A stretch of 64,000 nucleotides of DNA from WHSM01 sp036375165 (GCA_036375165.1 DASUSI010000178.1:62001-126000), one strand, 5' to 3'; positions 46,173 to 55,554 are shown, numbered from the stretch's first letter. Notes: generated from the sequence alone by a model not told the origin. Numbers and translations are program-made.

Positions 46173-46380
46173 GAGCGTGTCTCATCTGGAGGGAGGCGGG
46201 TCTGCGGCAGCAGGTCTGATTCGTGATCGACGATATGGTCCGGACGTGGGCGCCGATGACCTGTGGGAGACCGCCCAGCCGTTGATCCCGGTACCGCCGC
46301 CGCGTCGGCAGAGCGGCGGCCGTCGGCGGGCGGACGACCAGGCGGTGTTGGCCGCGATCGTGTACCGGGTCGAGACTGGC
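46173..46380 (+). pseudogene. IS5-type transposase N-terminal stub
   Basis: Starting 73 nt after the large gene's stop, GTG 46246 opens DDLWETAQPLIPVPPPRRQS and GGRRRADDQAVLAAIVYRVE TG, the conserved N-terminal domain (DUF4096) of IS5-family transposases. The frame then switches at about 46380 into recombinase sequence, so the DDE catalytic part is gone. GAGCGTGTCTCATCTGGA at 46175-46192, directly behind the stop codon, resembles an IS5-type left inverted repeat. Confidence 0.65.
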
Positions 46381-46384
46381 AGGC

Positions 46385-46690
46385 ATCCTGCTCCAACTCA
46401 TCAACAACCGACAGAACATGAACAGCGCCACCAACTCTGACAGCCGCTGGCTGTTCCCCGGCAAACGGGCAGGCCAGCCACTCCACCCCCGAACGCTGCT
46501 GCCGCTCATCCACCAACTCGGCATCCCCGCGCAGGCCATCCGAGTAGCCGCCCTGTGCCAGCTCGTCCTCCAAGCACCTGCACCGGTCATTGCCGACGCC
46601 CTCGGCTACCACGACAAGCACATCGCCAAAGTCTGGATCGACCCAGGCGGCGCCTGGAAGACCTACGCGCTCGGCCACCGCAGCCGGTGA
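46385..46690 (+). pseudogene. Site-specific recombinase C-terminal remnant
   Basis: About 100 codons without a proper start read ILLQLINNRQNMNSATNSDS, then RWLFPGKRAGQPLHPRTLLP, QLVLQAPAPVIADALGYHDK and end KTYALGHRSR. This is the C-terminal half of an actinobacterial tyrosine-recombinase-like family (in which RWLFPGxRAGQPLHP and APAPVxADALGYH recur). The N-terminal half is replaced by the IS5 stub. ATG 46418 could start an 90-residue product, but function is unlikely. Confidence 0.65.
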
Positions 46691-46745
46691 CCACTCGCGG
46701 TCACGCACAGGGAATACCGACTACTCAATCAATGAAACCTGCCGG
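46619..46745 (+). repeat. Right copy of ~130-bp imperfect direct repeat
   Basis: Matches 41541-41671, from CCAAAGTCTGGA through GGAATACCGACTACTCAATC AATGAAACCTGCC. It contains the recombinase stop codon and about 55 bp beyond it. Confidence 0.7.
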
Positions 46746-46894
46746 TCCCGACCCCTGTACGACCGCCGCCTCGTACTGGCCCACTATGTGAGGAGCCTCG
46801 CCCTCTCGATCGCGGCGACAAGACGCATGGCCGATGCATCACGCAATTAGTCGTGGGACCGACGGCAGCCACGGTGGCATGGAACGATCAAGCG

Positions 46895-47134
46895 ATGGAA
46901 GCCCGGAAGAACCCTGAGTACCTCACATCGCTATTGCAGGCGGTCCGGGAGTTTCGCGGTGTGGTGAAACGCCTGCACCTTCTGCTGTCGCAGCAGGTGG
47001 ATGAAGCTGGGGACAGCCTGCTCCCGGCACCGCCCGTGGTAGGTCGCGGTGTCAACCCGTGTTCCACACCGTCCGGCGCAACGTCACAGCGGGTGACCCA
47101 CAAGGCAGTCGCCCCGCTCATCCGCTCGTGGTGA
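46895..47134 (+). CDS. Short hypothetical ORF, possibly remnant
   Basis: ATG 46895 opens 79 codons reading MEARKNPEYLTSLLQAVREF RGVVKRLHLLLSQQVDEAG and ending HKAVAPLIRSW. The helical first half looks protein-like, but third-position GC is clearly lower than in neighbouring genes and I recognise no family. The rest of the 46.69-47.37 kb stretch shows no other gene; it is probably debris at the right edge of the island. Confidence 0.3.
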   Translation: MEARKNPEYLTSLLQAVREFRGVVKRLHLLLSQQVDEAGDSLLPAPPVVGRGVNPCSTPSGATSQRVTHKAVAPLIRSW

Positions 47135-47363
47135 CTTCGCGGCCGTAGCGCCGTACGTCCACCTCGAGTTCGAGGTCTGTCACGGGAGCAGTGGCTGGAC
47201 CCGGAGACGAACCGCACTCCACGTTTGCGGGCATCGGTACAGTCCGGACCCGTGTTGCCGCCGGGTGAAAACTGACCCGGTCCGACACGCCAGCCACCTC
47301 GCCGGGATGATCGTGCGACCGAGTTGGGAATCATCTGCTCAAGCCGTTTCGCGATCTCTCGCA

Positions 47364-47369
47364 TAGCCT
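47364..47369 (+). promoter_or_regulatory. -10-like hexamer, leaderless start of helY
   Basis: TAGCCT ends 6 nt before the helY ATG with no Shine-Dalgarno between. It gives helY its own promoter downstream of the island. Confidence 0.45.
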
Positions 47370-47375
47370 TGGGTC

Positions 47376-50102
47376 ATGAGCAGTCCCGCCGAGCGGTACG
47401 CTGCGGCCCGCCGGCGGGCCCAGTACCCAGCGCTCGCCGACTTTTCAACCCAGCTGGAGTTCACGCTCGACGATTTCCAGCGTGACGCGTGTCAGGCCCT
47501 CGAGCGAGGCAGCGGGGTGCTGGTGTGCGCGCCGACCGGTGCCGGCAAGACGGTTGTCGGGGAGTTCGCCGTGCACCTGGCCCTGGCCAGGGGACGCAAG
47601 TGCTTCTACACCACGCCGATCAAGGCGTTGTCCAACCAGAAGTACGCAGATCTGCAGCGGGTGCATGGCCCGGCCCGGGTGGGTCTGCTCACCGGCGACA
47701 ACGCGATCAACGGCGACGCCCCGGTGGTGGTGATGACCACCGAGGTGCTCCGCAACATGCTCTACGCCGGTTCCCGGGCACTCGACGGCCTCGGGTATGT
47801 GGTGATGGACGAGGTCCACTACCTCGCCGACCGGTTCCGGGGGGCGGTATGGGAGGAAGTGATCATCCATCTGCCGGAATCGGTGACCCTGGCATCGTTG
47901 TCGGCGACGGTCTCCAACGCCGAGGAGTTCGCCGACTGGTTGGTCACCGTCCGGGGTCACACCGACGTGATCGTTGACGAGCTCCGACCAGTGCCGCTGT
48001 GGCAGCACATGCTGGTCGGTACGCGGATGTTCGACCTGTTCCACGACCCGGAGGCGGCATCCAAGCACGAGGTACACCCCCAGCTGCTGCGCTACGCCCG
48101 GGAGTTGACCCGTCGGATCGGCTGGGACGGTGGCCCCCGGAGCCGCGGCCCGCGGGGACGCCGCTGGCAGCCTCCGGCCCGTTTCGATGTCGTGGACCGG
48201 CTGGACCGCGCCGGGTTACTGCCCGCCATCATCTTCATCTTCAGCCGGGCCGGCTGCGACGCCGCCGTGGCCCAGTGCATGGCCGCCGGACTGCGGTTGA
48301 CCACCCCGGAGGAACGCCTGGAGATCCGGGAGATCGCCGAACGAAGCACGGCAGCGATCAGCGCCGAGGACCTGCAGGTGCTCGGCTACTGGGACTGGCT
48401 GGACGGATTGGAGCGAGGGCTGGCCGCGCACCACGCCGGGCTGCTTCCCACCTTCAAGGAGGTGGTGGAGGAGCTGTTCGTACGTGGCCTGGTGAAAGCC
48501 GTGTTCGCCACCGAGACACTCGCGCTCGGCATCAACATGCCGGCCCGGTCCGTGGTGCTGGAACGGTTGGTGAAATTCAACGGCGAAGCGCACGTTGACC
48601 TCACACCCGGCGAGTACACCCAGCTCACCGGGCGCGCGGGCCGTCGGGGCATTGACGTTGAGGGCCACGCGGTGGTGGTGTGGGCGCCGGACATGGACCC
48701 GCGGCACGTCGCAGGGCTGGCGTCCACCCGCACCTACCCGCTGCGGTCCAGCTTCCGGCCCTCGTACAACATGGCGGTGAACCTGGTCGCCACCGTGGGC
48801 GCCGACCGCGCCCGGAACCTGCTGGAGTCCAGCTTCGCGCAGTTCCAGGCCGACCGTTCCGTGGTCGGCCTGGCTCGACAGGTGAAAAGCAACCAGCAGA
48901 CCATCGCCGAGTACTCCGAGAAACTACGCTGCCACCTCGGCGATTTCGCCGAGTACCACGGGATCCGGGTGACGATCGCCGAACGCGAGCGTGCCCTGGC
49001 CCGCCAAGGTGCCGTGCAGCGCCGGGCCGCGGCGGTCTCTTCCCTGGAGAAGTTGCGGCCGGGTGACGTGATTCGGGTACCCAGCGGAAAACGGGCCGGG
49101 CTCGCGGTCGTGATCGACCCGGGCACCGACGGGTTCGGCGAACCCCGCCCGCTGGTGCTTACCGCGGACCGGTGGGCCGGGCGGGTGCCGGCGGCGGACT
49201 TTGTCTCTCCGGTGGAGCCCCTGGGCAAAGTAAGACTGCCTCGTCATTTCAACCACCGCTCGCCCCAGGCCAGGCGGGACCTCGCGGCGTCGCTGCGTAA
49301 CACCGGTCTGCAGCGCGAACCGGGCCGTCGACCCCGGCGGATCCGATCGGCGGCCGGCGACGACGAACAGCTCACCGAACTCCGTGCCGCGCTGCGACGC
49401 CACCCTTGCCACGGCTGCGCCGACCGGGAGGAACACGCCCGGTGGGCGGAGCGCAAAGTGCGCCTGGAACGCGAGACCGAATCCGTCCGGGAGCGGGTGG
49501 CGGGCCGTACCGGTTCGTTGACCCGGACCTTCGACCGGGTCTGCGACGTGCTGACCACGCGCGGCTACCTGGGCCCGGACGGAGTCACCGACGCGGGTCT
49601 GGTGCTCGCCCGGATCTGGACCGAGGCGGATCTGCTGGTGGCCGAGTGCCTGCGGCGTGGGGTGTGGGAAGGGCTGGGCCCGGCGGACCTCGCCGCCGTG
49701 GTGTCCACAGTGGTGTATGAGGCGCGTCGGGAAGGTGAGGACCGGGCCGGGGTGCCGCGGGGCCCGGTGTCCGACGCGATCGGCGAGATGCTCCGGCTCT
49801 GGGAGCGGATCGAACACGACGAGTCGCGTCGCCAACTGTCGCTGACCCGGGAGTTGGACCTGGGATTCGTGTGGCCGATCTACCGCTGGGCGCGCGGGGA
49901 ACCTCTGCAGAAGGTGCTGGCCAGTGCACACGCCGTCGACGGCGAGATGCCGGCGGGGGACTTCGTACGGTGGGGCCGTCAGGTGATCGACCTGCTCGGC
50001 CAGGTCAGCCAGGCGGCGGCCGGCCAACCACTGAGCAGGGTCGCCCAACAGGCGATCGACACACTGAACCGGGGAGTGGTCGGCTACACCGGTGTCGCGT
50101 AA
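47376..50102 (+). CDS. helY: Ski2-like DEAD/DEAH-box helicase HelY
   Basis: A 908-residue superfamily 2 helicase related to Ski2/Mtr4. Walker A APTGAGKT is at 52-59, the DEVH box at 145-148, SATVSNAEEFADWL is motif III, and HHAGLLPTFKEVVEELFVRG plus TGRAGRRGID are motifs IV-VI. The C-terminal rRNA-processing arch-like and helical (DSHCT) domains extend to the end. RNA unwinding in turnover or repair is inferred from the family. In M. tuberculosis it follows tatC (Rv2092c); here 11.6 kb intervene. Confidence 0.95.
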   Translation: MSSPAERYAAARRRAQYPALADFSTQLEFTLDDFQRDACQALERGSGVLVCAPTGAGKTVVGEFAVHLALARGRKCFYTTPIKALSNQKYADLQRVHGPARVGLLTGDNAINGDAPVVVMTTEVLRNMLYAGSRALDGLGYVVMDEVHYLADRFRGAVWEEVIIHLPESVTLASLSATVSNAEEFADWLVTVRGHTDVIVDELRPVPLWQHMLVGTRMFDLFHDPEAASKHEVHPQLLRYARELTRRIGWDGGPRSRGPRGRRWQPPARFDVVDRLDRAGLLPAIIFIFSRAGCDAAVAQCMAAGLRLTTPEERLEIREIAERSTAAISAEDLQVLGYWDWLDGLERGLAAHHAGLLPTFKEVVEELFVRGLVKAVFATETLALGINMPARSVVLERLVKFNGEAHVDLTPGEYTQLTGRAGRRGIDVEGHAVVVWAPDMDPRHVAGLASTRTYPLRSSFRPSYNMAVNLVATVGADRARNLLESSFAQFQADRSVVGLARQVKSNQQTIAEYSEKLRCHLGDFAEYHGIRVTIAERERALARQGAVQRRAAAVSSLEKLRPGDVIRVPSGKRAGLAVVIDPGTDGFGEPRPLVLTADRWAGRVPAADFVSPVEPLGKVRLPRHFNHRSPQARRDLAASLRNTGLQREPGRRPRRIRSAAGDDEQLTELRAALRRHPCHGCADREEHARWAERKVRLERETESVRERVAGRTGSLTRTFDRVCDVLTTRGYLGPDGVTDAGLVLARIWTEADLLVAECLRRGVWEGLGPADLAAVVSTVVYEARREGEDRAGVPRGPVSDAIGEMLRLWERIEHDESRRQLSLTRELDLGFVWPIYRWARGEPLQKVLASAHAVDGEMPAGDFVRWGRQVIDLLGQVSQAAAGQPLSRVAQQAIDTLNRGVVGYTGVA

Positions 50103-50154
50103 CTCACCCTCCGGCGGCCGGGACCGCACCGCGGCCCCAGTTGGTAACCGGGTC

Positions 50155-51066
50155 TCACGCCACCGCGGCCAAGGCGTCAACCAGACGACGCAGCGAACCT
50201 GCCAGATTCCATCTCTCAGCGAGCGCGACCAAGGCATCCGGGTCCAGCGGTGCCCGTGGCAGGGTCGCGTCGATCTCGGGCACCGGCGCGTCGCGTACCA
50301 CCCGGACCACCGGCGCGGCCGCGGCCAGGTACCCGCCGGCGGCGCTCAGCTTGGCGCGTAGTCCGGGCGCGAAACCGGAATCCGGATCCTTCAGGGCGCT
50401 CGCGATGCCTTCCAGACTGCCGTAGCGGGTCACCAGCCGGGCGGCGGTCTTCTCACCGACCCCGGACACCCCGGGCAGCCCGTCGCTGGGGTCTCCCCGC
50501 AGCACCGCGAAGTCCGCGTACCCGGCAGCCGGCACCCCGTATCTGCTCCGGATCGCGGCGTCATCGAGCACTTGGAGCTTCGCGACGCCCCTGCCGGTGT
50601 AGAGCACCCGCACCGGAATCGTGTCATCGACGAGTTGGAACAGGTCGCGGTCACCGGTGACCACCTCGACCGGTGCGGGTCCCCGGCTGGCCAGGGTGCC
50701 AAGTACGTCGTCGGCTTCGTGGTCGGCCACGCCGACCGAGCGGATCCCGATCGCGGCGAGCACGTCCAGGATCACCTCGACCTGCGGCACGAGGGTGTCG
50801 GGCACCTGCTCGCCGCCGTCCGAGGCGAGCCGATGCGCCTTGTACGAGGGCATCAGGTCCACCCGCCACGCGGGCCGCCAGTCCGCGTCGAGGGCACACA
50901 CCATGCGGTCCGGACGGCGGTTACGGATCAGCATCGCGAGACTGTCCACGAAACCACGTACCGCGTTGACCGGGGTGCCGTCTGGTGCCGCGATGGACTC
51001 CGGTACACCGTAGAAGGCGCGGAAGTACAGGCTCGGCGCGTCCACGAGCAGCAACGGTCGGTCCAC
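50155..51066 (-). CDS. 5'-3' exonuclease (FEN/PolI-type)
   Basis: A 303-residue stand-alone flap/5' nuclease. LLLVDAPSLYFRAFYGVP holds the first metal Asp, ADHEADDVLGTLA and VVTGDRDLFQLVDD the acidic cluster and GDPSDGLPGVSGVGEKTAAR the helix-hairpin-helix DNA clamp. Matches the Rv2090-type protein beside helY. I chose GTG 51066, which puts the first Asp near residue 8 as in homologues; ATG 51141 is an alternative. A TACGGT hexamer at 51095-51100 (minus) is a possible -10. Confidence 0.92.
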   Translation of the reverse strand: MDRPLLLVDAPSLYFRAFYGVPESIAAPDGTPVNAVRGFVDSLAMLIRNRRPDRMVCALDADWRPAWRVDLMPSYKAHRLASDGGEQVPDTLVPQVEVILDVLAAIGIRSVGVADHEADDVLGTLASRGPAPVEVVTGDRDLFQLVDDTIPVRVLYTGRGVAKLQVLDDAAIRSRYGVPAAGYADFAVLRGDPSDGLPGVSGVGEKTAARLVTRYGSLEGIASALKDPDSGFAPGLRAKLSAAGGYLAAAAPVVRVVRDAPVPEIDATLPRAPLDPDALVALAERWNLAGSLRRLVDALAAVA

Positions 51067-51223
51067 AACCCCGAGCCTGCCATCCCGGGGCGGGACCGTA
51101 CCATCCGGACCCGTGGCCGTCGGTACCCGGAAATCGGACATCCCACTCGGTGGAACCAACACCCGAACGAGCGTTAAGCTGCGATCGGGAAACCCAGTGG
51201 CACCCGAACTGATGGGGTTTGCG

Positions 51224-52366
51224 ATGACGGTGGAGCGGATCCTGCCGACCGAGGATGCCGGGGCGCTGCTCGGCCTGACCCGAGAGATCGCCGACGCCGA
51301 GCTCGCACCTCGCGCCAGCGACTTCGAGGCCCGTGGCGAATTCCCCCGGGACCTGGTGCGTACTCTCGGCCGGGCCGGGCTGCTCTCGGTTCCGTACCCG
51401 GAGGAGTACGGAGGGGCCAGCCAGCCGTACGAGGTCTACCTGCAGGTTCTGGAAGAGTTGGCGTACCGCTGGCTGACCGTCGCGGAGGCGGTTTCGGTGC
51501 ACACGCTGGCCTGTTTCCCGGTCGCCAGCTACGGCTCCGAAGACCAGCGCAAGCGTTTCCTGCCGGAATTCCTCGGCGGCGAGATGCTCGGCGCGTATTG
51601 TCTCTCCGAGCCGCAGGGTGGGTCCGACGCAGCGGCGCTGACCACGCGGGCCACAAAGGACGCTGGCGGGTACCTGGTCAATGGCACCAAGGCGTGGATC
51701 ACCCACGCCGGGGTGGCCGACTTCTACAACATCTTCTGCCGCACTGGTGAACCCGGCCCCAAGGGCATCTCCTGCCTGCTGGCGGACGCGGACAACCCGG
51801 GGATCCAGCCGCAGCGCCCGGAACGCACCATGGGACTGACCGGATCCCCGGTAGGGCAGATCGTCTTCGACGGTGCCCGGGTACCCGCGGACCGGCTGAT
51901 CGGTGACGAAGGCATCGGATTCCGGATCGCGATGTCCGCGCTGGACTGTGGCCGGCTCGGGATCGCCGCCTGCGCGGTCGGGCTGGCCCAGGCCGCCCTG
52001 GACTACGCCGTGGACTACGCCAAGGAGCGGGACCAGTTCGGCCAGCCGATCATCGGCTTCCAGGGCCTCGCGTTCCTGCTCGCTGATATGGCGACTCAGA
52101 TAAACGCCGCACGCGCGCTTACGCTGGCCGCCGCCCGGCTGAAAGACGCCGGACGGCCGTTCAGTGTCCACGCGGCACAGGCGAAGCTGTTCGCGACTGA
52201 CGCGGCGATGCGAGTCACCACCGACGCGGTGCAGGTGCTCGGCGGATACGGCTACGTGGCCGACCACCCCGTGGAGCGCTGGATGCGGGAAGCGAAACTA
52301 CTGCAGATCGTGGAGGGCACCAACCAGATCCAGCGGCTGGTCATCTCGCGGGCGTTGGCCCGCTGA
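51224..52366 (+). CDS. Acyl-CoA dehydrogenase
   Basis: A 380-residue FAD flavoenzyme oxidising acyl-CoA to enoyl-CoA. CLSEPQGGSDAAAL and KAWITHAGVADFY are the FAD/acyl-CoA signature, DQFGQPIIGFQGLAF and the C-terminal RWMREAKLLQIVEGTNQIQR follow, with probable catalytic base E364. It resembles short/branched-chain enzymes; chain specificity is not readable. GGGGT precedes ATG 51224; ATG 51212 in frame is possible. Its 3' end overlaps the convergent acyltransferase gene by 26 nt. Confidence 0.92.
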   Translation: MTVERILPTEDAGALLGLTREIADAELAPRASDFEARGEFPRDLVRTLGRAGLLSVPYPEEYGGASQPYEVYLQVLEELAYRWLTVAEAVSVHTLACFPVASYGSEDQRKRFLPEFLGGEMLGAYCLSEPQGGSDAAALTTRATKDAGGYLVNGTKAWITHAGVADFYNIFCRTGEPGPKGISCLLADADNPGIQPQRPERTMGLTGSPVGQIVFDGARVPADRLIGDEGIGFRIAMSALDCGRLGIAACAVGLAQAALDYAVDYAKERDQFGQPIIGFQGLAFLLADMATQINAARALTLAAARLKDAGRPFSVHAAQAKLFATDAAMRVTTDAVQVLGGYGYVADHPVERWMREAKLLQIVEGTNQIQRLVISRALAR

Positions 52367-53477
52367 TCGCGCTGGTGTCAGCCGGATCCGGGCGACGCAG
52401 GATCCAGTTCAGGTCCGGCTCCACGGCCCACCCGGTGGCCTTGCGCACCCATGGCGTGCACAGCAGGAGTGTCCCGGCCACCGCCAGGGTCAGGTTGAGC
52501 AGCAGTTCCGCGTGTCCGCCCAACAGTTGACCGGTGTACTCGTACCAGCCGAACTGGGTGCTGACCCGGATTACCAGTCCGTGCAGCAGGTACACGTACA
52601 GGGTGAACGCGCCGAACCGGGTGAACCAGGTGCGCTGCCTCGGCATCAGGGACAGCAGCGCGGCGGTCAGCAGGAAGGCCAACCCCAGGAACACCAGCCG
52701 GGCCGGGATTCCGTACGGGAACACGTCGATGTCCCGGTCGGCCAGGGTCTCCCGCCAGTAGACCCACGCCCGGCTGTGCCCCCTCAGGTGGGTGTAGGTC
52801 AGCACCGCTGTGGCGACCACCACCAGGACGGAGCAGACCCGTACCGCGGGCCCCCGCAACAGGTCCAGGTGACGAGGTTGCAGGACCAAGCCGACCACGA
52901 AGAACGGCAGCAGGCTCAGGATTCGGGCAAGTCCCAGGGCGTCGTCGGTCTCCACCAAGGCAGCGGCCAGTGAGATCGCCAACGACGTCAGCACCGGCCA
53001 CCGCAGCCGCCGCCACACCGGCACGGTCAGCCGCCACACCAGCAACGCGACCAGGAACCAGGTGATCCACAGCGGGTCCAACGGACCCCCCGGCAGGTTG
53101 CGGCCCTCGGAGAGCAGTTGCAGCGCGTAGATGCCCCAGAAGATCAGGTAGGGCAACGCCAGCGACGTGACCAGCTTGTCCACCTTCCGCGCCGAACCGT
53201 CATACGACCTCGACAGGTAACCGCTGATCAGCACGAACGCCGGCATGTGGAACAGGTAGATCCAGTAGTAAAGGGCCTGGCCAACCCCGGTCTTCTCACC
53301 TGGACGGATCGCGTGTCCCACGAAGACCAGGACGATCAGGAGGAACTTGGCATTGTCCAACAGCGAGTCCCGCCGTCGGGACGTCGGTGCCTCGGCGGCG
53401 GCGACCCGGGGTTCCGGCCTGGCAGGCTCGGCTGTCCGGTCGTTCGCTTCTCGCAGCACTGAGGTGGAAAAAGCCAC
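52341..53477 (-). CDS. Acyltransferase-3-family membrane protein
   Basis: A 378-residue protein with about ten transmembrane helices. RRDSLLDNAKFLLIVLVFVG HAI near the N-terminus has the D-x-x-K/R-x-x-L-I-x-x-V-x-x-G-H signature, and FHMPAFVLISGYLS follows. It resembles fucose/glucan-type O-acetyltransferases. GGAGAG is 7 nt before GTG 53477; the longer frame to 53786 is antisense to the Lrp gene. Substrate unknown; cell-surface glycan acetylation is likely. Confidence 0.82.
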   Translation of the reverse strand: MAFSTSVLREANDRTAEPARPEPRVAAAEAPTSRRRDSLLDNAKFLLIVLVFVGHAIRPGEKTGVGQALYYWIYLFHMPAFVLISGYLSRSYDGSARKVDKLVTSLALPYLIFWGIYALQLLSEGRNLPGGPLDPLWITWFLVALLVWRLTVPVWRRLRWPVLTSLAISLAAALVETDDALGLARILSLLPFFVVGLVLQPRHLDLLRGPAVRVCSVLVVVATAVLTYTHLRGHSRAWVYWRETLADRDIDVFPYGIPARLVFLGLAFLLTAALLSLMPRQRTWFTRFGAFTLYVYLLHGLVIRVSTQFGWYEYTGQLLGGHAELLLNLTLAVAGTLLLCTPWVRKATGWAVEPDLNWILRRPDPADTSAISGPTPAR

Positions 53478-53597
53478 GAAATTCTCTCCAGATGCCAGTC
53501 GGGGGACGGTGAGCGCTGGGGACGGAGGGTAGCGGATCCCATGGCATCGCCCCACACCCGGGCGAACCAGCCGCGCGGGATCGCAGCCCGTACCCGG

Positions 53598-53603
53598 TAG
53601 CGT
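53598..53603 (+). promoter_or_regulatory. -10-like hexamer, leaderless start of Lrp/AsnC gene
   Basis: TAGCGT ends 8 nt before GTG 53612; no Shine-Dalgarno is present. Confidence 0.4.
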
Positions 53604-53611
53604 TTCTGGAC

Positions 53612-54052
53612 GTGGAGGATATCGACCGGGCGATCGTGGCCGCGCTGATCGAGGACGGGCGGCTGTCCTACACCGATCTGGCCGAGAAGGTTGGACTGTC
53701 GGTGTCCGCGGTCCACCAGCGGGTGCGACGGTTGGAGCAGCGGGGGGTGATCCACGGGTACGGGGCACGCGTCGACCTGGACGCACTGGGGCTGCCCTTG
53801 ACGGCGTTCATCGCGATCCGTCCGCTGGACCCGGCCGCCCCCGACGACGCCCCGGAGCGGCTGGCCCATCTCCGTGAGATCGAGTCCTGTTACTCAGTCG
53901 CTGGCGACGACTTCTACCTGCTGAAGGTACGGGTGGCCGGGCCGGTTGCACTGGAGCGGCTGCTGCAGCGGATCCGCTCCGCCGCCAACGTCACCACCCG
54001 TACCACGGTGGTGCTGTCAACCCCGTACGAGGGTCGCCCGCCCGGTACCTAG
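53612..54052 (+). CDS. Lrp/AsnC-family regulator
   Basis: A 146-residue feast/famine regulator. The HTH (IDRAIVAALIEDGRLSYTDL, GLSVSAVHQRVRRLEQRGVI) spans 4-50 and the RAM effector domain follows (TAFIAIRPLD, SVAGDDFYLLKVRVAGPVAL ERLL). It is convergent with kamA, 8 bp apart. Its position suggests amino-acid-responsive control of the lysine genes; direct evidence is lacking. Confidence 0.9.
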   Translation: MEDIDRAIVAALIEDGRLSYTDLAEKVGLSVSAVHQRVRRLEQRGVIHGYGARVDLDALGLPLTAFIAIRPLDPAAPDDAPERLAHLREIESCYSVAGDDFYLLKVRVAGPVALERLLQRIRSAANVTTRTTVVLSTPYEGRPPGT

Positions 54053-54060
54053 CGAGGGCC

Positions 54061-55554
54061 TCACCCGACGCCGACCGCCTCGGCCTCGGCGATCCGCCGG
54101 GAGGTGGCTGCCGCCGCGGCCGTGGCCTGTTCGTCCGGCGGATAGTGCTCACGCCACCACCGCTGGCCCTCCTCCGGCAGCGTATGGATTGGGTCGTGGT
54201 ACGGGTAGCGGCGGCTCAGTGCGTCCGGGTCCTCACGCTCCAGTGCCGTACGGTAGTTCTTCGTCCAGTACGAGATCCCGCGCTCCCGGTCGTACTCGGT
54301 GACCATATGCACCCACCGCTTGCCCACGAACGGCACGTCACAGACGATCCGCGGGGTGGCGTACCCGGGCAGGTATCCCATAACCGCGTGTTGCAGTTGC
54401 TGTGCCTCCCACACGGCCAGCCGCCAGTGCTCGGAGTTGGGGATCATGTCGCACATGTAGAAGTAGTACGGCAGGATGCTTGCTTCGCCCTGCAGGGCGA
54501 AGCACAGGTCCAGCAGGTCCTCCGAGGTGTCGTTCACCCCCCGCATCAGCACCCCCTGGTTACGCACGTCCCGGACCCCCACGTCGAGAGCGGTCTGTGC
54601 GGCCTTCGCCACCAGCGGGGTCACCGAGTTGGCGTGGTTGACGTGGGTGTGGATGGCGAGGTTCACACCCCGCCTGGCGGCGGTGCGGGCGACCCGCTCC
54701 AGTCCCTCCACCACGGCCGGCTGCAGCCAGTGCTGCGGCAGGCCCATAAGTGCTTTGGTGGCCAGCCGGATGTCGCGGATGCTGTCGAGGTCCAGCAGCC
54801 GCATCAGGTACGACTCGAGCTGCCGCCACGGCACGTTCGCCACGTCGCCGCCAGAGACCACCACGTCCCGTACCCCTGGATGCCGCTTCAGGTACTCGAT
54901 GTGCGCGTCATGGCGGTCCACCGGCTTGAGCGTGAGCTTCAACTTGTCCACGACCGGCGTCGAGTTACCCACCAGGTCCATCCGGGTGCAGTGTCCGCAG
55001 TACTGCGGACATGTGGAGAGCAACTCGGCGAGCACCTTCGTCGGGTAGCGGTGGGTGAGCCCTTCGGCCACCCACATGTCATGCTCGTGCAGCGAGTCGC
55101 GGGTCGCGTACGGATGGCTGGACCAGTCGGTACGGCGGTCGGAGAGCACCGGGAGCATGTAGCGGCGCACCGGGTCGGCATACCAGGAGTCGGTGTCCGG
55201 AACCCGATCCGGGACCATCGTGTTGATCATCTGCGGCGGGAGCAGCATCGACATTGTCGCCCGTTCCCGCTGGTCGGTCTCCAGGTCGGTGTAGAACCGC
55301 TCCTCGACCAGATCACCGAGCACCCCGCGCAACTGCCGGATGTTCTTCACGCAGTGGACCCGCTGCCACTGGGCGTTCTCCCACTCCTCGCGGGTCACCC
55401 CACGCCAGCCAGGCAGGCGTGTCCAGTCCGGCTCGGTGAGTTCCCGGCGCCGGTACTCGTAGGGCTGCTCGGCGATGTCGCCCACCTGGGCGGTCGCTGT
55501 ACCGGCTCCATGGCCGATGCCCTGCCCGCTGCTGTCAGCACTGTGCCCGGTCAC
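54061..55554 (-). CDS. kamA: Lysine 2,3-aminomutase family radical SAM protein
   Basis: A 497-residue radical SAM/PLP enzyme interconverting lysine and beta-lysine. The cluster motif C182-x3-C186-x2-C189 lies in STCPQYCGHCTR; VVSGGDVANVP corresponds to the SAM-binding GGD region. The C-terminal DVPFVGKRWVHMV has a lysine where PLP is bound in KamA, but the surrounding Gly-rich motif differs from the classical enzyme, so another alpha-amino acid substrate is possible. GAGGAGG precedes GTG 55554. Divergent from kdd. An Arg/Gly-rich leader of about 30 residues is extra. Confidence 0.85.
   Translation of the reverse strand: MTGHSADSSGQGIGHGAGTATAQVGDIAEQPYEYRRRELTEPDWTRLPGWRGVTREEWENAQWQRVHCVKNIRQLRGVLGDLVEERFYTDLETDQRERATMSMLLPPQMINTMVPDRVPDTDSWYADPVRRYMLPVLSDRRTDWSSHPYATRDSLHEHDMWVAEGLTHRYPTKVLAELLSTCPQYCGHCTRMDLVGNSTPVVDKLKLTLKPVDRHDAHIEYLKRHPGVRDVVVSGGDVANVPWRQLESYLMRLLDLDSIRDIRLATKALMGLPQHWLQPAVVEGLERVARTAARRGVNLAIHTHVNHANSVTPLVAKAAQTALDVGVRDVRNQGVLMRGVNDTSEDLLDLCFALQGEASILPYYFYMCDMIPNSEHWRLAVWEAQQLQHAVMGYLPGYATPRIVCDVPFVGKRWVHMVTEYDRERGISYWTKNYRTALEREDPDALSRRYPYHDPIHTLPEEGQRWWREHYPPDEQATAAAAATSRRIAEAEAVGVG

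Larger units (their letters stand above)
41417..46750. mobile_element. Accessory island with recombinase and IS remnants
   Basis: Between a MerR gene cut after its HTH and the helY region lie, in order, an inverted tyrosine recombinase C-terminal fragment, a second recombinase tail, one large intact gene, an IS5-type transposase stub and another copy of the second recombinase's C-terminus. A roughly 130-bp imperfect direct repeat lies on both sides of the large gene. No intact integrase remains, so the island is no longer self-mobile. Its outer ends are estimates. Confidence 0.6.

Noticed and set aside
46888..47364. 158-codon minus-strand frame beside helY
   Set aside because: Arg/Ser-rich, no recognised motif, no start signal; the region looks like island debris.
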